Below, in pieces: positions 14,149-23,797 of a stretch of DNA of 64,000 nucleotides. Position numbers and translations under genes: made by a program. This DNA is from a virus. Positions within the stretch are counted from its first letter, which is position 1; each line of letters opens with the position of its first letter. The notes under the pieces were generated by a model that did no database searches, was not told the DNA's origin, and saw only the letters and a program-made list of their open reading frames with translations. The DNA is taken from IMG/VR virus record IMGVR_UViG_3300030099_008323, positions 1-64,000 of that record. One strand, 5' to 3'.

Positions 14149-17100
14149 TTATCCTAATAGTTTAAATGTGTGACGAATAGATCTAGTGCTAAAGCCCCAT
14201 TCGTCACTGTGATCGAGCTTCGCTGCGTAAGGCCTATTAAGATGGATCTGGTCATCGTCTTTAATACCCCAACATTTAATTGCTGTTGTAGTCGACGTAT
14301 TGTCAATAACCTTCACAATCCAATAAGTCTTATCGTTTTTAGTTTTCTTTTGAATGACCTCTCTTGGTATGAACCAAGCCACCCCAAGAGCTTTATCCCA
14401 GTTGCCTAGAGCAGGCACACAATGCCTCTCAATTGACTCTCTAATTTGTCTAGTCAAAACAAGGTCAAACGGGAACATGCCTGTCAAATCAGAGACATAT
14501 TCAATTTTTTCTTCACGTGAAAAATCCTCCTCTGGAGAATACAGCTCAATATTTTCTAGTAATTTCTTCTCTGTCTTGGGTTTATCTTGCACACAAGACA
14601 TCCAAAAGTGCTTGCATCCATTAAATCTATCATCAATAATACAATCTAAAGCGCCAGACCTACAGAGAACATCCAAAGCCTTCTTACCTAGCTTTGCATG
14701 GACAACGTTTTTATTGAAGATGATATCCTCTATCTTGGTAAATGGCCTATTCTCTAGGATCTGATCGATAGCTTTGTCACCTAGGCCCTTAATAGAACTA
14801 AAAGGCTGAATTAAAGTAACGCCATCATCACCGATCTCCCAATGACGGTTGGAAGTATTAATATTAATGTTCTCAATGTAGAAACCCATTTTCTGTGCGA
14901 TCGCAATTGCAGCCTCCTTTTTAGACTCAGGCTCTTTATCCAAGAAAGCAGCAGTCCAGCACTCTGGGAAATAATTTAGGAGCCAAGCACACTGGTATGA
15001 TAGGATAGAATAAGAAACAGCATGAGACTTATTAAAGCCATATCCAGAAAAATATTCAAACTTTTGCCATAAGTCTTCTGCGTCTTCCTTAGCCATCCTG
15101 TGGCCAACGCAGCCCTTGATAAATCTATCTCTGATACTAATCTTCTCTTCATTGCCCTTACCTGTTCCTTTCTTTGTTAGAAGCTTTCTTAGCTTGTTGC
15201 CTTCCTCTAGAGTAATGCCATCACCCAGCTTGTGAGCCAGCAATGCAATTTGCTCTTGGAAAATAAGAAAGCCGTGTGTTTCTTTAGTTACTTCTTCAAT
15301 AATGTCATTGTGATAGAAAGTATCTCCGCTTCTCTTTGCCTTCACATAAAGCTTGTCGACTCCTGCACTTAGAGGCCCTGGACGATAAATAGATGTAATA
15401 GCAGAAATATCAATAATATCTGTTGGTTTTGACTTCATACTAAGTCTTTGCGCTCCAGTGTTAGTAAACTGGAAGACGCCAGCAAACTTGCCTTTATGAA
15501 AGATATTCTTGTATACCTTCTGGTCATTTAGATCGATCACATCGGGATGTAAATTCTCATCGTAATACTTCTTGACATCTTCAAACGCTGGGTTGGCAAT
15601 GTTTTGATATCTTTTGAGGACATGCCCAATAGCAGACTCAATCATCTCTAGTGTAGAAAGCCCAAGCAAATCAAATTTAATGTATCCTAAAGGTTCTAGG
15701 TGTCTGACATTCTGACCTTCAGACCAGGGAGTCTGAATCACGCCTCGTGAGCAAATCAGCGGCATATGCTTGTCTAAATCTTCGCCAATGACAACGCCAC
15801 CTGCATGCCTGCTAGTCGAGCGTACCTGACCAACAAGAGCCTGAACGTGAGTTTTGACGTCAGGATACCTCTCTAAGAATGAGATAAGAGATTCTGAATA
15901 TTTCATAACCTCCTCGAAGTTTGGTGTATACATGCCGGCTCGAATTCCACGGTCTGCCTTAGCTTTTGGCGTTGCCTCGCGGACCATCTTGCCAGTGACC
16001 GCATTAACCTCTTTAAAAGGAATGTCATAAAGCTTGCTGATATCTTTAATTAAAGATCGTAACTGCAGCGTATTAAAATTGGAGATAGGTACAACTGTAG
16101 TTTCGCCCCACTCATTAGCCAAAATTTCCTTAAGACCAAATGCGTCACTAACGTCATAATCAATATCTGGATAATCGGTTGCATCAGAACGCAGAAAGCG
16201 ACTGAATAGTAGACCGTACTTAATCGGATCAACCTGAGTAATTCCAAGAACATAGGCGACTAGAGAGCCTGCTGCAGAGCCTCTACCTGGACCTGCTAAC
16301 ATATGTTCGTTAGCAGTGTCGCTAATCGCCTTCATTGTTAAGAAGTATTTTGCAAATCCGCGCTCATTAATTACAACAAGCTCATGCTTCAAACGATCGA
16401 CATATTCCTGATTTTCCTCGTAGCCAAGCTTGCGCAAGCCTGAAATTGATTCCTTGATGAGAGTCTCCGCTGCAGAGGCGCCTTCTGGCACAACAAATCC
16501 TGGAAGACGAACTGTGTCGTCTGGCATAAAATCTTCGATACGATTATTGGCTATCCAGTGTGTCTTAACGATAGAGTCATAAACCAAGTCATCATTATAT
16601 ACGAACTCGCACTCTGCAGAGTATTTCTTGTATGCTTCCCACATTTGGTCGCCATTTTTTGGATACAGCTCCATGCCCATTTCGTCGACATCAATTGGAA
16701 GCTCTGATTTGGCCCACTCAGGAAGCTTTGAGCCCAGCCAACCTAAACGCTTGTAAAGCTCGCGGTCTTTCCAAGCCTCAGGGCTAGGATAGTGGCTATC
16801 AGCTGTTGAAATAAGCTCAATACCAAATTCTTCGTGCATCTGAATAACATATTGATTGAGCTTGTGCTGATTGGGTACATTGTTCCATTGAAGCTCGCCA
16901 TACCAGCGATCACCAAGCACCTCCATCATGCGCTTGGTTGTCTCACGCATAGCATTAAGGATAGCCTCTTCGCCATCTTCTTGATTATCCCAGAAGTTCC
17001 TAGCATAAACACCGCCTAGGCATGCCGATGAAGCAATGATGCCTTCGCCGTGCTCTTCAAGCATCTTATAATCTAGGCGAGGCTTGGTATAGAAATTGTC

Positions 17101-17589
17101 ACCACGATGTGAATCAGAGACAATCTTAAAGATATTGTTGAGGCCTGTCTGATTTATAGCTACCAGTACAATGTGACCCTTCGAGTTGACTTTGTTTTTA
17201 GTCTTGCTTTTTGAAGCGCTTTCGTCTTCAATAGAAACTTTATCCGTATCATTGATAATTTTTCGCGCCTTCTTTTTGTCCGCTTTAATTCTTTCATACT
17301 CTTCCTTCCACTCTTCGATCGAAGGCACAAAATATGCCTCAACGCCAAAGATTGGCTTGAAGTCTTTGCCTTCAGCTTTCATCTTTTTAGCATGCAAGAC
17401 TTGATAAGACATGCCATTCATGTTACCGTGATCAGTCAGAGCAAGAGCGTTCATGCCATTTTGATATGCATAATCCATATGATCTTGAGGATAGCCAAAC
17501 CCATCAAATACGGAGCCGGCCACACTATGCGCATGTAGGCCCACGAAGGGAATCTTGCTTTTTGTTCTTGCATTGTCTTGCATTGTCAT
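14149..17589 (-). CDS. dnaE: DNA polymerase III alpha subunit (C-family, DnaE)
   Basis: 1146 residues from the ATG at 17589, chosen for the AGAGG 5 bases upstream; an ATG 39 bases earlier has none. The N-terminal PHP domain keeps its metal motifs (LHAHS, LTDHGNMNG, GVEAYF, KGHIVLVA, DSHYPSP), so it may be an active proofreading exonuclease. Polymerase motifs: GPGRGSAAGSLVAY, PDIDYDVSD with two catalytic Asp, KFDLLGLSTL with the third. Helix-hairpin-helix and OB parts follow. A full replicative polymerase, unusual beside a family A polymerase. Confidence 0.95.
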   Translation of the reverse strand: MTMQDNARTKSKIPFVGLHAHSVAGSVFDGFGYPQDHMDYAYQNGMNALALTDHGNMNGMSYQVLHAKKMKAEGKDFKPIFGVEAYFVPSIEEWKEEYERIKADKKKARKIINDTDKVSIEDESASKSKTKNKVNSKGHIVLVAINQTGLNNIFKIVSDSHRGDNFYTKPRLDYKMLEEHGEGIIASSACLGGVYARNFWDNQEDGEEAILNAMRETTKRMMEVLGDRWYGELQWNNVPNQHKLNQYVIQMHEEFGIELISTADSHYPSPEAWKDRELYKRLGWLGSKLPEWAKSELPIDVDEMGMELYPKNGDQMWEAYKKYSAECEFVYNDDLVYDSIVKTHWIANNRIEDFMPDDTVRLPGFVVPEGASAAETLIKESISGLRKLGYEENQEYVDRLKHELVVINERGFAKYFLTMKAISDTANEHMLAGPGRGSAAGSLVAYVLGITQVDPIKYGLLFSRFLRSDATDYPDIDYDVSDAFGLKEILANEWGETTVVPISNFNTLQLRSLIKDISKLYDIPFKEVNAVTGKMVREATPKAKADRGIRAGMYTPNFEEVMKYSESLISFLERYPDVKTHVQALVGQVRSTSRHAGGVVIGEDLDKHMPLICSRGVIQTPWSEGQNVRHLEPLGYIKFDLLGLSTLEMIESAIGHVLKRYQNIANPAFEDVKKYYDENLHPDVIDLNDQKVYKNIFHKGKFAGVFQFTNTGAQRLSMKSKPTDIIDISAITSIYRPGPLSAGVDKLYVKAKRSGDTFYHNDIIEEVTKETHGFLIFQEQIALLAHKLGDGITLEEGNKLRKLLTKKGTGKGNEEKISIRDRFIKGCVGHRMAKEDAEDLWQKFEYFSGYGFNKSHAVSYSILSYQCAWLLNYFPECWTAAFLDKEPESKKEAAIAIAQKMGFYIENININTSNRHWEIGDDGVTLIQPFSSIKGLGDKAIDQILENRPFTKIEDIIFNKNVVHAKLGKKALDVLCRSGALDCIIDDRFNGCKHFWMSCVQDKPKTEKKLLENIELYSPEEDFSREEKIEYVSDLTGMFPFDLVLTRQIRESIERHCVPALGNWDKALGVAWFIPREVIQKKTKNDKTYWIVKVIDNTSTTTAIKCWGIKDDDQIHLNRPYAAKLDHSDEWGFSTRSIRHTFKLLG

Positions 17590-17644
17590 ATTACCTCTTG
17601 ATGTCATATGTAAAGATAATAAAAACAATACTAAATCAGTAAAT

Positions 17645-17845
17645 CTATTTATCTAATTCATTGTTTTTTTCGAACAGAAATAAGGCCATGGCATCAAGAT
17701 TATATCGATCAGGTATGCTAATTACTGGCAACAGCGCGTGTATCATAAAAATTAGTGAGGAGATTGATAATCTCCATGAGATACCCATGGCAAACAAAAA
17801 ATGCCCTAAATATGAGATTTCATTTTCTTTCAAGTGCTTAAACAT
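17645..17845 (-). CDS. Small membrane protein, DUF6356-like
   Basis: 66 residues with a hydrophobic centre (GHFLFAMGISWRLSISSLIFMIHALLP, about 14-40; one or two spans) and a polar end. The YLGHFLFA ... IHALLPVISI pattern resembles DUF6356, seen in phages and proteobacteria; that call is from memory and moderate. No ribosome site stronger than GGAG-like AAGAAATG. Role unknown. Confidence 0.5.
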   Translation of the reverse strand: MFKHLKENEISYLGHFLFAMGISWRLSISSLIFMIHALLPVISIPDRYNLDAMALFLFEKNNELDK

Positions 17846-17848
17846 TTC

Positions 17849-18697
17849 TTACTCCTCGTCATAGCCGATTTCATTCCATTCACGGCTCTTAAGTATTTTT
17901 GGTTTTGATATTTTACTTTGTGAAAGAAAGTAACAGTAATCAGCCCAATTATCTAGATTATAATAGCAGCCAATGCTTTCTTTTTTATAACCACTAATAT
18001 TTAGTGTCTCAAAGGTCTTTTTCATATCAAATTTTCCATAACAATATCTTTTTTCAACAGCTATTTTTTCCTCTCGTTTCTTGGGGTTCTGCCAGATCCC
18101 GTTTGATCTGGTATAAGCCTCGGAGATCAATTTCTCTACTTGACTTGAATCTAGGGTGAACCCCAAATAGAGGTTGTCGGTAAAGCAATCACCATTATAT
18201 TCTAAAGCGACACTATCTTTTGATATAACTTTTCTAATCTCCCTGGTAACACTTGGAGTGTAGTAGCCATAAGGCCAAGATATCCAAAACTGGTTGGGGG
18301 CTAAATGCGCGCTGACTTTACTTAATATCTTATTTGCTGAGTAAGCGCCATAGATTGCAGACCAAGATAAGCTATCCCTTTTGTTAAAGTCTCTAATATG
18401 CACTGGAATGTAATATATTCTAATTGGCCTTTTAAAATCTTGCTTGTTAAATTCAAAATGCCTGTAGTTGTAAACAGGATCTTGAACTAGCTCACCGACT
18501 TGATACCTAATTAGGGGAGTAACATCGTCAGCGCAGACAATCCATATTGTGCTGCAGCCAGCATATGCGCACTCAAGCACAGAACGTTCTATAGCAAGAT
18601 AGTTTGGTGCAATCGGCATGAGACTTTCATGCCATGGCATATTAAAATTAGTCTTAATCCCAGAGACCGGTATAATTCCTGCTAGCTGTTTTTTCAT
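17849..18697 (-). CDS. Conserved phage protein, nucleotidyltransferase-like N-terminus
   Basis: 282 residues. The start AGIIPVSG, then MPWHESLMPIAPNYLAIERSV and CAYAGCSTIWIV resembles the nucleotide-binding start of sugar nucleotidyltransferases (IIPVAG...PWP..L.PI), and close relatives occur in T4-like marine phages as hypothetical proteins. The usual GxGTR loop is not preserved, so activity is doubtful. It overlaps the upstream gene by 4 bases. Confidence 0.65.
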   Translation of the reverse strand: MKKQLAGIIPVSGIKTNFNMPWHESLMPIAPNYLAIERSVLECAYAGCSTIWIVCADDVTPLIRYQVGELVQDPVYNYRHFEFNKQDFKRPIRIYYIPVHIRDFNKRDSLSWSAIYGAYSANKILSKVSAHLAPNQFWISWPYGYYTPSVTREIRKVISKDSVALEYNGDCFTDNLYLGFTLDSSQVEKLISEAYTRSNGIWQNPKKREEKIAVEKRYCYGKFDMKKTFETLNISGYKKESIGCYYNLDNWADYCYFLSQSKISKPKILKSREWNEIGYDEE

Positions 18698-19350
18698 TTG
18701 TAAACTGGGTAAATGTCCCTTTTCCAGAGTGTCATCCTAAGATTTTCAATGCCTCTTTTCTTAAAAAGATCAAAAATCTTAAACTTTGCCATTGTATCAC
18801 TGTAATCAAAGCTTTTTAACTGCTTAGCAGTTAAAAATGATTCACTTAATAGGTCCAAGTATTTCTGATTGCCGTCGATGCGCCGGCTTTTAAAAAGTTT
18901 AATATTATTAACAAATTTATCTTGTGTGTGAATTGTGTCATACGACAAATCATATAAGCCCTGACAGTCGAACCAATCTACAACACGATACTCCGAGAGC
19001 GCGCGTTCCAGAAAGACACCCTCAACATTTTGATCATCAAGTAAAATAATTTCTTCATAAGCTACATAAAATGTGCTTTGCTCAGTGATAACTTTTATAA
19101 TTTTTTCTTGCTCATCAACCCTCAAAAGATTTGGAAGTTGAAAAAATGGGCATAAGCCTAAATTGTAAAGGTCATACACTTTGCTTGCCCATTCTTGCTC
19201 AATGTCGGCTTCATAAGAGTGATGGTGTGGGGCTCTGTTTTTAAATAGAAAGTATTTATTTTGCCAGGCTAGTTTTACAGCGTTAAGATCTGAGCCGATC
19301 ACAACGGTTTTGACTGTAAAATCAACATCCGGACTTTTTATTTCGCTCAT
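18694..19350 (-). CDS. Hypothetical protein (218 aa)
   Basis: Start taken at the ATG 19350 (MSEIKSPDVDFTVK), which shares the leader AGTAGCTATG with two other genes here. An upstream ATG at 19416 would add 22 residues with a lipobox-like FFTGC, but it lies inside the lytic enzyme gene and has no ribosome site. The N-terminus KTVVIGSDLNAVKLA looks like a nucleotide-binding beta-alpha unit. Function not recognised; it is coupled to the transferase-like gene. Confidence 0.6.
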   Translation of the reverse strand: MSEIKSPDVDFTVKTVVIGSDLNAVKLAWQNKYFLFKNRAPHHHSYEADIEQEWASKVYDLYNLGLCPFFQLPNLLRVDEQEKIIKVITEQSTFYVAYEEIILLDDQNVEGVFLERALSEYRVVDWFDCQGLYDLSYDTIHTQDKFVNNIKLFKSRRIDGNQKYLDLLSESFLTAKQLKSFDYSDTMAKFKIFDLFKKRGIENLRMTLWKRDIYPVYK

Positions 19351-19963
19351 AGCTACTTGACTTTCTAATGTTTGAGTGCCATTTTTTGAGCACCCTGTAA
19401 AAAAGAGGGCGCTCATTGCAGCGGCCGCCTTTTTTTGGTGCCCGGATTGCAGTGGCCCAGGCAGCTAGCCATCTTTTCGTATTATTTTTAATTTTACACT
19501 GATTGGAGACTTTAAAGTACATCTTTCGCACGTGTTTCATATATGCATTTGCAGCAGGAGTAACATCCCTCCTATTAATCTTATAGGCCTTCTCCCACCA
19601 TGGCCACATCTGAAAGAGTCCAATTGCCATAGCGCGTTTTTTTCTGAAATCTCCCTGGGCAGCTGCCTCATAGCCAGATTCATGGCATGCTGCAGCCAAA
19701 AGCATGCCTCTAAGTTCATTAGGAAGGTTATACTTCTTCTCAATCTCTATCAAAGTTGCCACGATTTTTTCTTTTTCTTTATCAATTTTTTTTGCCCATG
19801 GGCAATTAAAAATAGCTTCATCGCGTATTTCATCGTATGTGATCACATCTTGAGTTGTTTTTAAGTTTTTCTCTATTGGCTTCAAAAAATGATTAGCATA
19901 TATACTTGAAGGCGTTAGCACGATAAGTGCAAAAAGTAAAATTAATAATGGTTTCTTAAACAT
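19322..19963 (-). CDS. Lysozyme-like lytic transglycosylase with signal peptide
   Basis: 213 residues. A Sec signal (MFKKPLLILLFALIVL to about residue 23) is followed by an SLT/lysozyme-like fold: LLAAACHESGY with catalytic Glu95, then AIGLFQMWPWW (113-123). It should cut the cell-wall glycan in the periplasm and is the best lysis-enzyme candidate in the window. The 3' end overlaps the next gene. It could instead be a virion-carried muralytic enzyme. Confidence 0.8.
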   Translation of the reverse strand: MFKKPLLILLFALIVLTPSSIYANHFLKPIEKNLKTTQDVITYDEIRDEAIFNCPWAKKIDKEKEKIVATLIEIEKKYNLPNELRGMLLAAACHESGYEAAAQGDFRKKRAMAIGLFQMWPWWEKAYKINRRDVTPAANAYMKHVRKMYFKVSNQCKIKNNTKRWLAAWATAIRAPKKGGRCNERPLFYRVLKKWHSNIRKSSSYERNKKSGC

Positions 19964-19965
19964 AG

Positions 19966-20232
19966 CTACTCTTTTGAATAAAATCCTATCACGTTGTTTT
20001 CAGTAATTAAATAGTACGTTTCGCCGAAAAAGGACGCCTGTTCGAGCAAGTGTGCCGGCACCAGCACCTTCATGCCAGATCGCAAGATAGAATTTGCATT
20101 TGGTTCTACAATTGTGACCAGTTTATAAGGCCTAGCATCTACCTCTACGTCCTCCGGGACAAGGACAGCGACTTGCTGCTTTTCCTCCTCTATAGGCTCA
20201 ACAACTAAATATTTTCCTAAAGGATAAAGCAT
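19966..20232 (-). CDS. GroES-like co-chaperonin
   Basis: 88 residues. It begins YPLGKYLVVEPIEEE and continues to VAVLVPED, like the GroES start P-L-x-D-R-V-x-V and the hydrophobic tripeptide (IVL) of the mobile loop that docks on GroEL. It then has strand-rich segments with GMKVLVP and ends YYLITENNVIGFYSKE, like the ...ILIMSESDILAIVE end of GroES. Length fits the 90-97 residue family. Identity is divergent, so the call is by pattern. It would cap the phage or host GroEL. Confidence 0.6.
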   Translation of the reverse strand: MLYPLGKYLVVEPIEEEKQQVAVLVPEDVEVDARPYKLVTIVEPNANSILRSGMKVLVPAHLLEQASFFGETYYLITENNVIGFYSKE

Positions 20233-20233
20233 T

Positions 20234-20479
20234 TTAAACCCCTACATTCTTTGAAAGCTGGTCAAAGAACTCGCTAAACTGATCGATATTATCGCCTTTA
20301 GACAACATCCTAAACGCACGCACAGCTTGCCTCATCTCATCTTTTGTGAGCCAGCCATTCTGCACATAGTTTTTACGTAAATCTCTTTTATGTTCTTTAA
20401 AAGGCTCCATTTCGTCCTCTACTGCTTTAAATGCCTTAATAAACTCTACTACATAATCTTTTGTTGTTAAATCACTCAT
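20234..20479 (-). CDS. Hypothetical helical protein (81 aa)
   Basis: Helical and charged, with MEPFKEHKRDLRKNYVQNGW, LTKDEMRQAVRAFRML as its core. Proteins with this pattern occur in other marine T4-like phages beside replication genes as I recall, without known function. Strong ribosome site AGGAGGAGTATA precedes the ATG. A GTGCTTATATT element lies upstream. Confidence 0.6.
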   Translation of the reverse strand: MSDLTTKDYVVEFIKAFKAVEDEMEPFKEHKRDLRKNYVQNGWLTKDEMRQAVRAFRMLSKGDNIDQFSEFFDQLSKNVGV

Positions 20480-20507
20480 TATACTCCTCCTTTGTGAGTC
20501 TTAAATA

Positions 20508-20518
20508 ATATAAGCACG
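20508..20518 (-). promoter_or_regulatory. Possible promoter element GTGCTTATATT
   Basis: Coding strand CGTGCTTATAT, 29 bases before the ATG of the 81-residue gene and just after nrdJ. It shares GTGCTTA with the hsp20 and groEL elements but lacks their TTGACT box. Confidence 0.3.
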
Positions 20519-20529
20519 AAAAATTAAAA

Positions 20530-22386
20530 TTAAAATATTTCACAAGCTCCGCCTGCACAAGCTAACTCGCCAGATAAATTAGTGTCATCTTCAATCTCCA
20601 TAATGTTCTCTGTGTTGATATCTTTCAAAGAGTTTAAAAGAACCTGAAATTTTTCTAAAGAACAATCTTCAAAGGGTGCTTGCTTATAAGTGTGGTCTGA
20701 GTATGGTAACACTGATAGACCATTGTAGAAATTTCTATTTTCCCACATCCACTCGCCCACATCAATCCACTCGGCGTCTTTTATCGAAATGGTTGCCGAA
20801 ACATTATGAGTGTTTTGTCCTCTTCTGTGACCAGGTTGAACCCACTCCTCTGTCACTCGTTTAACTCTTTTCAATAACTGCAGTGCGCTTTCAGATCTTG
20901 TTATTGCACTATCAGGAGATTTTTGGGGCACTTGAATGACTGCAGTGTCATGAGGACGAAAATACTCGTCCTCAATTAATTCTGGATGGTACATCGAGAG
21001 ATAATTATATATTGCCTCATTCTTCCCAACCCTTAATCTCCGGATATAGTAATCACTATGCCACGCATGAATGCCTGAGCTAGTACCTAAAGTTAGAGAA
21101 GTTGTCCCAGCCGGCTTAACACAGGTGGTCCTAGCTGCTGGCTTGATACCAATCTTTTCAGCTACGCGCTTATTTTCTTTCTTGATCACTAGTGAAGCTG
21201 CCTTCATATCAAGTTCTAGAACCTTACCAGACGCAATTCCAGTCATGGAAACACCGATTAGTGCATCTTTCTCAGTATTTCTTCTCCATATGTCACGTAA
21301 ATAATGAAAATCAGTATAGCCTGCTTGCAAGGTGCCTATAAAAGCTGCTACGCGGGCTCGATTCTCATACTCTTGCTGAGTTTCTAGATCAGAGGCATTG
21401 ATTTCTGTTAAGTTACAAAACTGGTATGGACGCAAAGCGATTTCGCAGCAAGGATTTGTGCCCCAGTCTTTATCGTTAGACAAATAAAAGCCAGGCTCAC
21501 CAGATCCAGCCTCTTTAATCCGCTCCCAAATATCCATGAAAAACTCGCGAGTGATAAGATGCCTCATCAATGCAACTGAATTGTTTGCTCTGCCTCTTTG
21601 GGGATTTGCTTCCCACCAGTTACCAGCTTTTGCGGCAAGCATCTCTTCATCGTCTGCGGAAAAAAGTGAAATAAGAGCAGCCCTACGGATCCCCCCGGCA
21701 AGAACAGCATCAGCAATATGGCAAATGATATCATGTACTTCGATAGGTTCAAGCTTGTCACCATTATCCTTTTCTTCAAGTATGCCCTGCACCTTGAGGA
21801 GACATTCTTTTAACGGCTGAGGGCCGGGAGCTTTACCTCCACTTGTAACTAGTCTGCTACCCTTCGGACGGATATCAGAAAAATCAAATTTTATTCTTGA
21901 GCCGCCTTTAAAATAAGATTGCATTAAAATTTTTATTGAATCGGCCCATCCTTCGATTGAATCTCCGATAAGAAATCTTCTACTGCGTTTTGAATTCGGT
22001 TTCTGAATTTCCGGGAGCTTATCAACATGATGCCTTTGGACAGAATATCCAACGCCAGTGCCCCCAAGAAGGAGAAACATGCACTCAGAAAAAGCAGAGA
22101 GATGATCGACAGGCATGTAAGCACAGTTGTATACCCGGTTAGGTGCCACTTCAATTGGCTTGCCCCCAAACTGCATGGAGCGCATTGACGGTAATACTTT
22201 TTTTTCATAGACATAATTATATGCATCTTCTATTTCCTTCCTCATATGAGGATACTTTTTAATATGCATCTTTTTATTTCTGGTAACTAATTCCTGCCAA
22301 GTCTCTCTTCTATTGAGATCTGGTATATACCTAGAATATTTCATGTGTACTGTAATATCTGATAAAATTTTATTTTGTAATTCCAC
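20530..22386 (-). CDS. nrdJ: Ribonucleotide reductase class II (B12-dependent, monomeric)
   Basis: 618 residues, GTG start at 22386 with AAGGAG upstream. Family marks: YNCAYMP, GGTGVGYSVQ, GGIRRAALISLF, NPCCEIALRPYQFCNL, VKPAGTTSLTLG, and the redox tail ACAGGACEIF with two Cys five apart. The enzyme makes deoxynucleotides from ribonucleotides using adenosylcobalamin and needs no oxygen. It resembles the single-chain RTPR type used by many marine phages. Host or salvaged B12 would be needed; glutaredoxin may supply electrons. Confidence 0.96.
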   Translation of the reverse strand: MELQNKILSDITVHMKYSRYIPDLNRRETWQELVTRNKKMHIKKYPHMRKEIEDAYNYVYEKKVLPSMRSMQFGGKPIEVAPNRVYNCAYMPVDHLSAFSECMFLLLGGTGVGYSVQRHHVDKLPEIQKPNSKRSRRFLIGDSIEGWADSIKILMQSYFKGGSRIKFDFSDIRPKGSRLVTSGGKAPGPQPLKECLLKVQGILEEKDNGDKLEPIEVHDIICHIADAVLAGGIRRAALISLFSADDEEMLAAKAGNWWEANPQRGRANNSVALMRHLITREFFMDIWERIKEAGSGEPGFYLSNDKDWGTNPCCEIALRPYQFCNLTEINASDLETQQEYENRARVAAFIGTLQAGYTDFHYLRDIWRRNTEKDALIGVSMTGIASGKVLELDMKAASLVIKKENKRVAEKIGIKPAARTTCVKPAGTTSLTLGTSSGIHAWHSDYYIRRLRVGKNEAIYNYLSMYHPELIEDEYFRPHDTAVIQVPQKSPDSAITRSESALQLLKRVKRVTEEWVQPGHRRGQNTHNVSATISIKDAEWIDVGEWMWENRNFYNGLSVLPYSDHTYKQAPFEDCSLEKFQVLLNSLKDINTENIMEIEDDTNLSGELACAGGACEIF

Positions 22387-22399
22387 TATAATACTCCTT

Positions 22400-23758
22400 T
22401 TAATATCTTTTTTTTACTGATTGTTTATATTTGGTTTTTAAAGCGTCGGCTAAATCTCCAGGACTCATTGCTGGTGATACGATCGGTGATTCTACTTTTG
22501 CCAAAACTTTTATTTGCACATTGCTGGTGTCCATAAAAATAGGAAAAACTAATCCATCAGGACCATTACGATTTTTTGCTATAAACATCCTACCAGTGTT
22601 GGAGTTTCTGTCTTTAATTGTTCGTGATATTGAACAAATAAAATCAGACACAAAACACTTATTAAATGCTTCAGATATTGATTCCATAGTCACCACTTCT
22701 GCGTTCAATCCCGTCCTATTTGTTTGGGAGGCTGTCCATATCGGACATTTAAATTCTTGTGCAATTGCCCTTAGGTTTTCATAAATAGACTCTAATTCAT
22801 TGCGCTTCTCTTTAAAATTTGTCACGGGTCGAAGCAAATCAGCGTAATCTACTAGAATCATATCGATTTTGTGATTTGTTTTTTTTAATTTTTCTAGATG
22901 CGATCGTATAGTATTTGTTGAGGCGGTTTTTGTTGGATATTCTTTAATGATCAATGATCCTTGCAGGTCGCTAATTGCCTCCAATACTTCATCTTTTTGG
23001 CCGAACAAAGAGCTAAGAGGCACAGAGCTAATACAGCTATCGTAACGCTGGCCTGTAACGGCTTCTGACAGCTCTAGCGTGTAGTGTACAACATTCTTGC
23101 CATTTTTAAGTGCTTGGGCGCCTAGATGAGCTAACACCATAGATTTGCCGGCGCCTGTGGGGGCAATGACAACTCCTAACTCACCAGAACCCAGTCCTTT
23201 TTTAGTTAAAGCATCAATCTTCTCCCATCCAGTTGATATGGGATTTCTTGCTTTTATCTCATATCTTGTCTCGAAGTCTTTTATAAAGTCATGTCCAAAA
23301 TCATTGTCCATACCAAGATTAAGCGCTTCATCAATTACCTTACGAACCTGATCATATGAAGAGTTCTGAATCAAATCAACGGATTTCATTAAGGCCTCTT
23401 TTAGCTTCTGCTTTTTGCAAAAATCTAAGCTGGTGTCTTTAATATACTGTTCATCTTGTACGCGTTTAATACATGTCCTGGCAAAATAGTCCCGTACCTG
23501 TTTTTTTACCGCATCATTGCATTCTTCTAATTCATTCCTTAGAATACTAGGCAAGATACTATTTGTTGGGTGCACTCCATATTTTCTACGATATTCATAT
23601 ATTTTTCTTACAAAAACTCTAAGATATGAAAGCTCAAAAAATTTTGTATCCAAGACCTCCTCGATCTGATCTGCAAAAGGTCGGTCTTCTAAAATTAATT
23701 GTGCCAATGTCTCTTGGAACTGCTTCCCATATTTTGAGAAGTCCACTTCTCTAGTCAT
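22400..23758 (-). CDS. Replicative DNA helicase (DnaB/gp41-like)
   Basis: 452 residues. RecA-type motor: Walker A APTGAGKS (199-206), YTLELSE, Walker B MILVDYADLL, TASQTNRT, and FIAKNRNGPDG with the arginine finger region. The N-terminal 180 residues are helical like the DnaB/gp41 collar. It unwinds DNA ahead of the phage polymerase. No primase is seen in the window. Confidence 0.93.
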   Translation of the reverse strand: MTREVDFSKYGKQFQETLAQLILEDRPFADQIEEVLDTKFFELSYLRVFVRKIYEYRRKYGVHPTNSILPSILRNELEECNDAVKKQVRDYFARTCIKRVQDEQYIKDTSLDFCKKQKLKEALMKSVDLIQNSSYDQVRKVIDEALNLGMDNDFGHDFIKDFETRYEIKARNPISTGWEKIDALTKKGLGSGELGVVIAPTGAGKSMVLAHLGAQALKNGKNVVHYTLELSEAVTGQRYDSCISSVPLSSLFGQKDEVLEAISDLQGSLIIKEYPTKTASTNTIRSHLEKLKKTNHKIDMILVDYADLLRPVTNFKEKRNELESIYENLRAIAQEFKCPIWTASQTNRTGLNAEVVTMESISEAFNKCFVSDFICSISRTIKDRNSNTGRMFIAKNRNGPDGLVFPIFMDTSNVQIKVLAKVESPIVSPAMSPGDLADALKTKYKQSVKKRY

Positions 23759-23797
23759 AAATTTTTTCCTCGCTTGTTTAAATACTTTAGGAACATT

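Noticed and set aside
19351-19416. Upstream start giving a lipobox-like N-terminus (FFTGC) to the 218-residue protein
   Set aside because: It has no ribosome site, lies within the end of the lytic enzyme gene, and the hydrophobic part before the Cys is far too short for a signal peptide.
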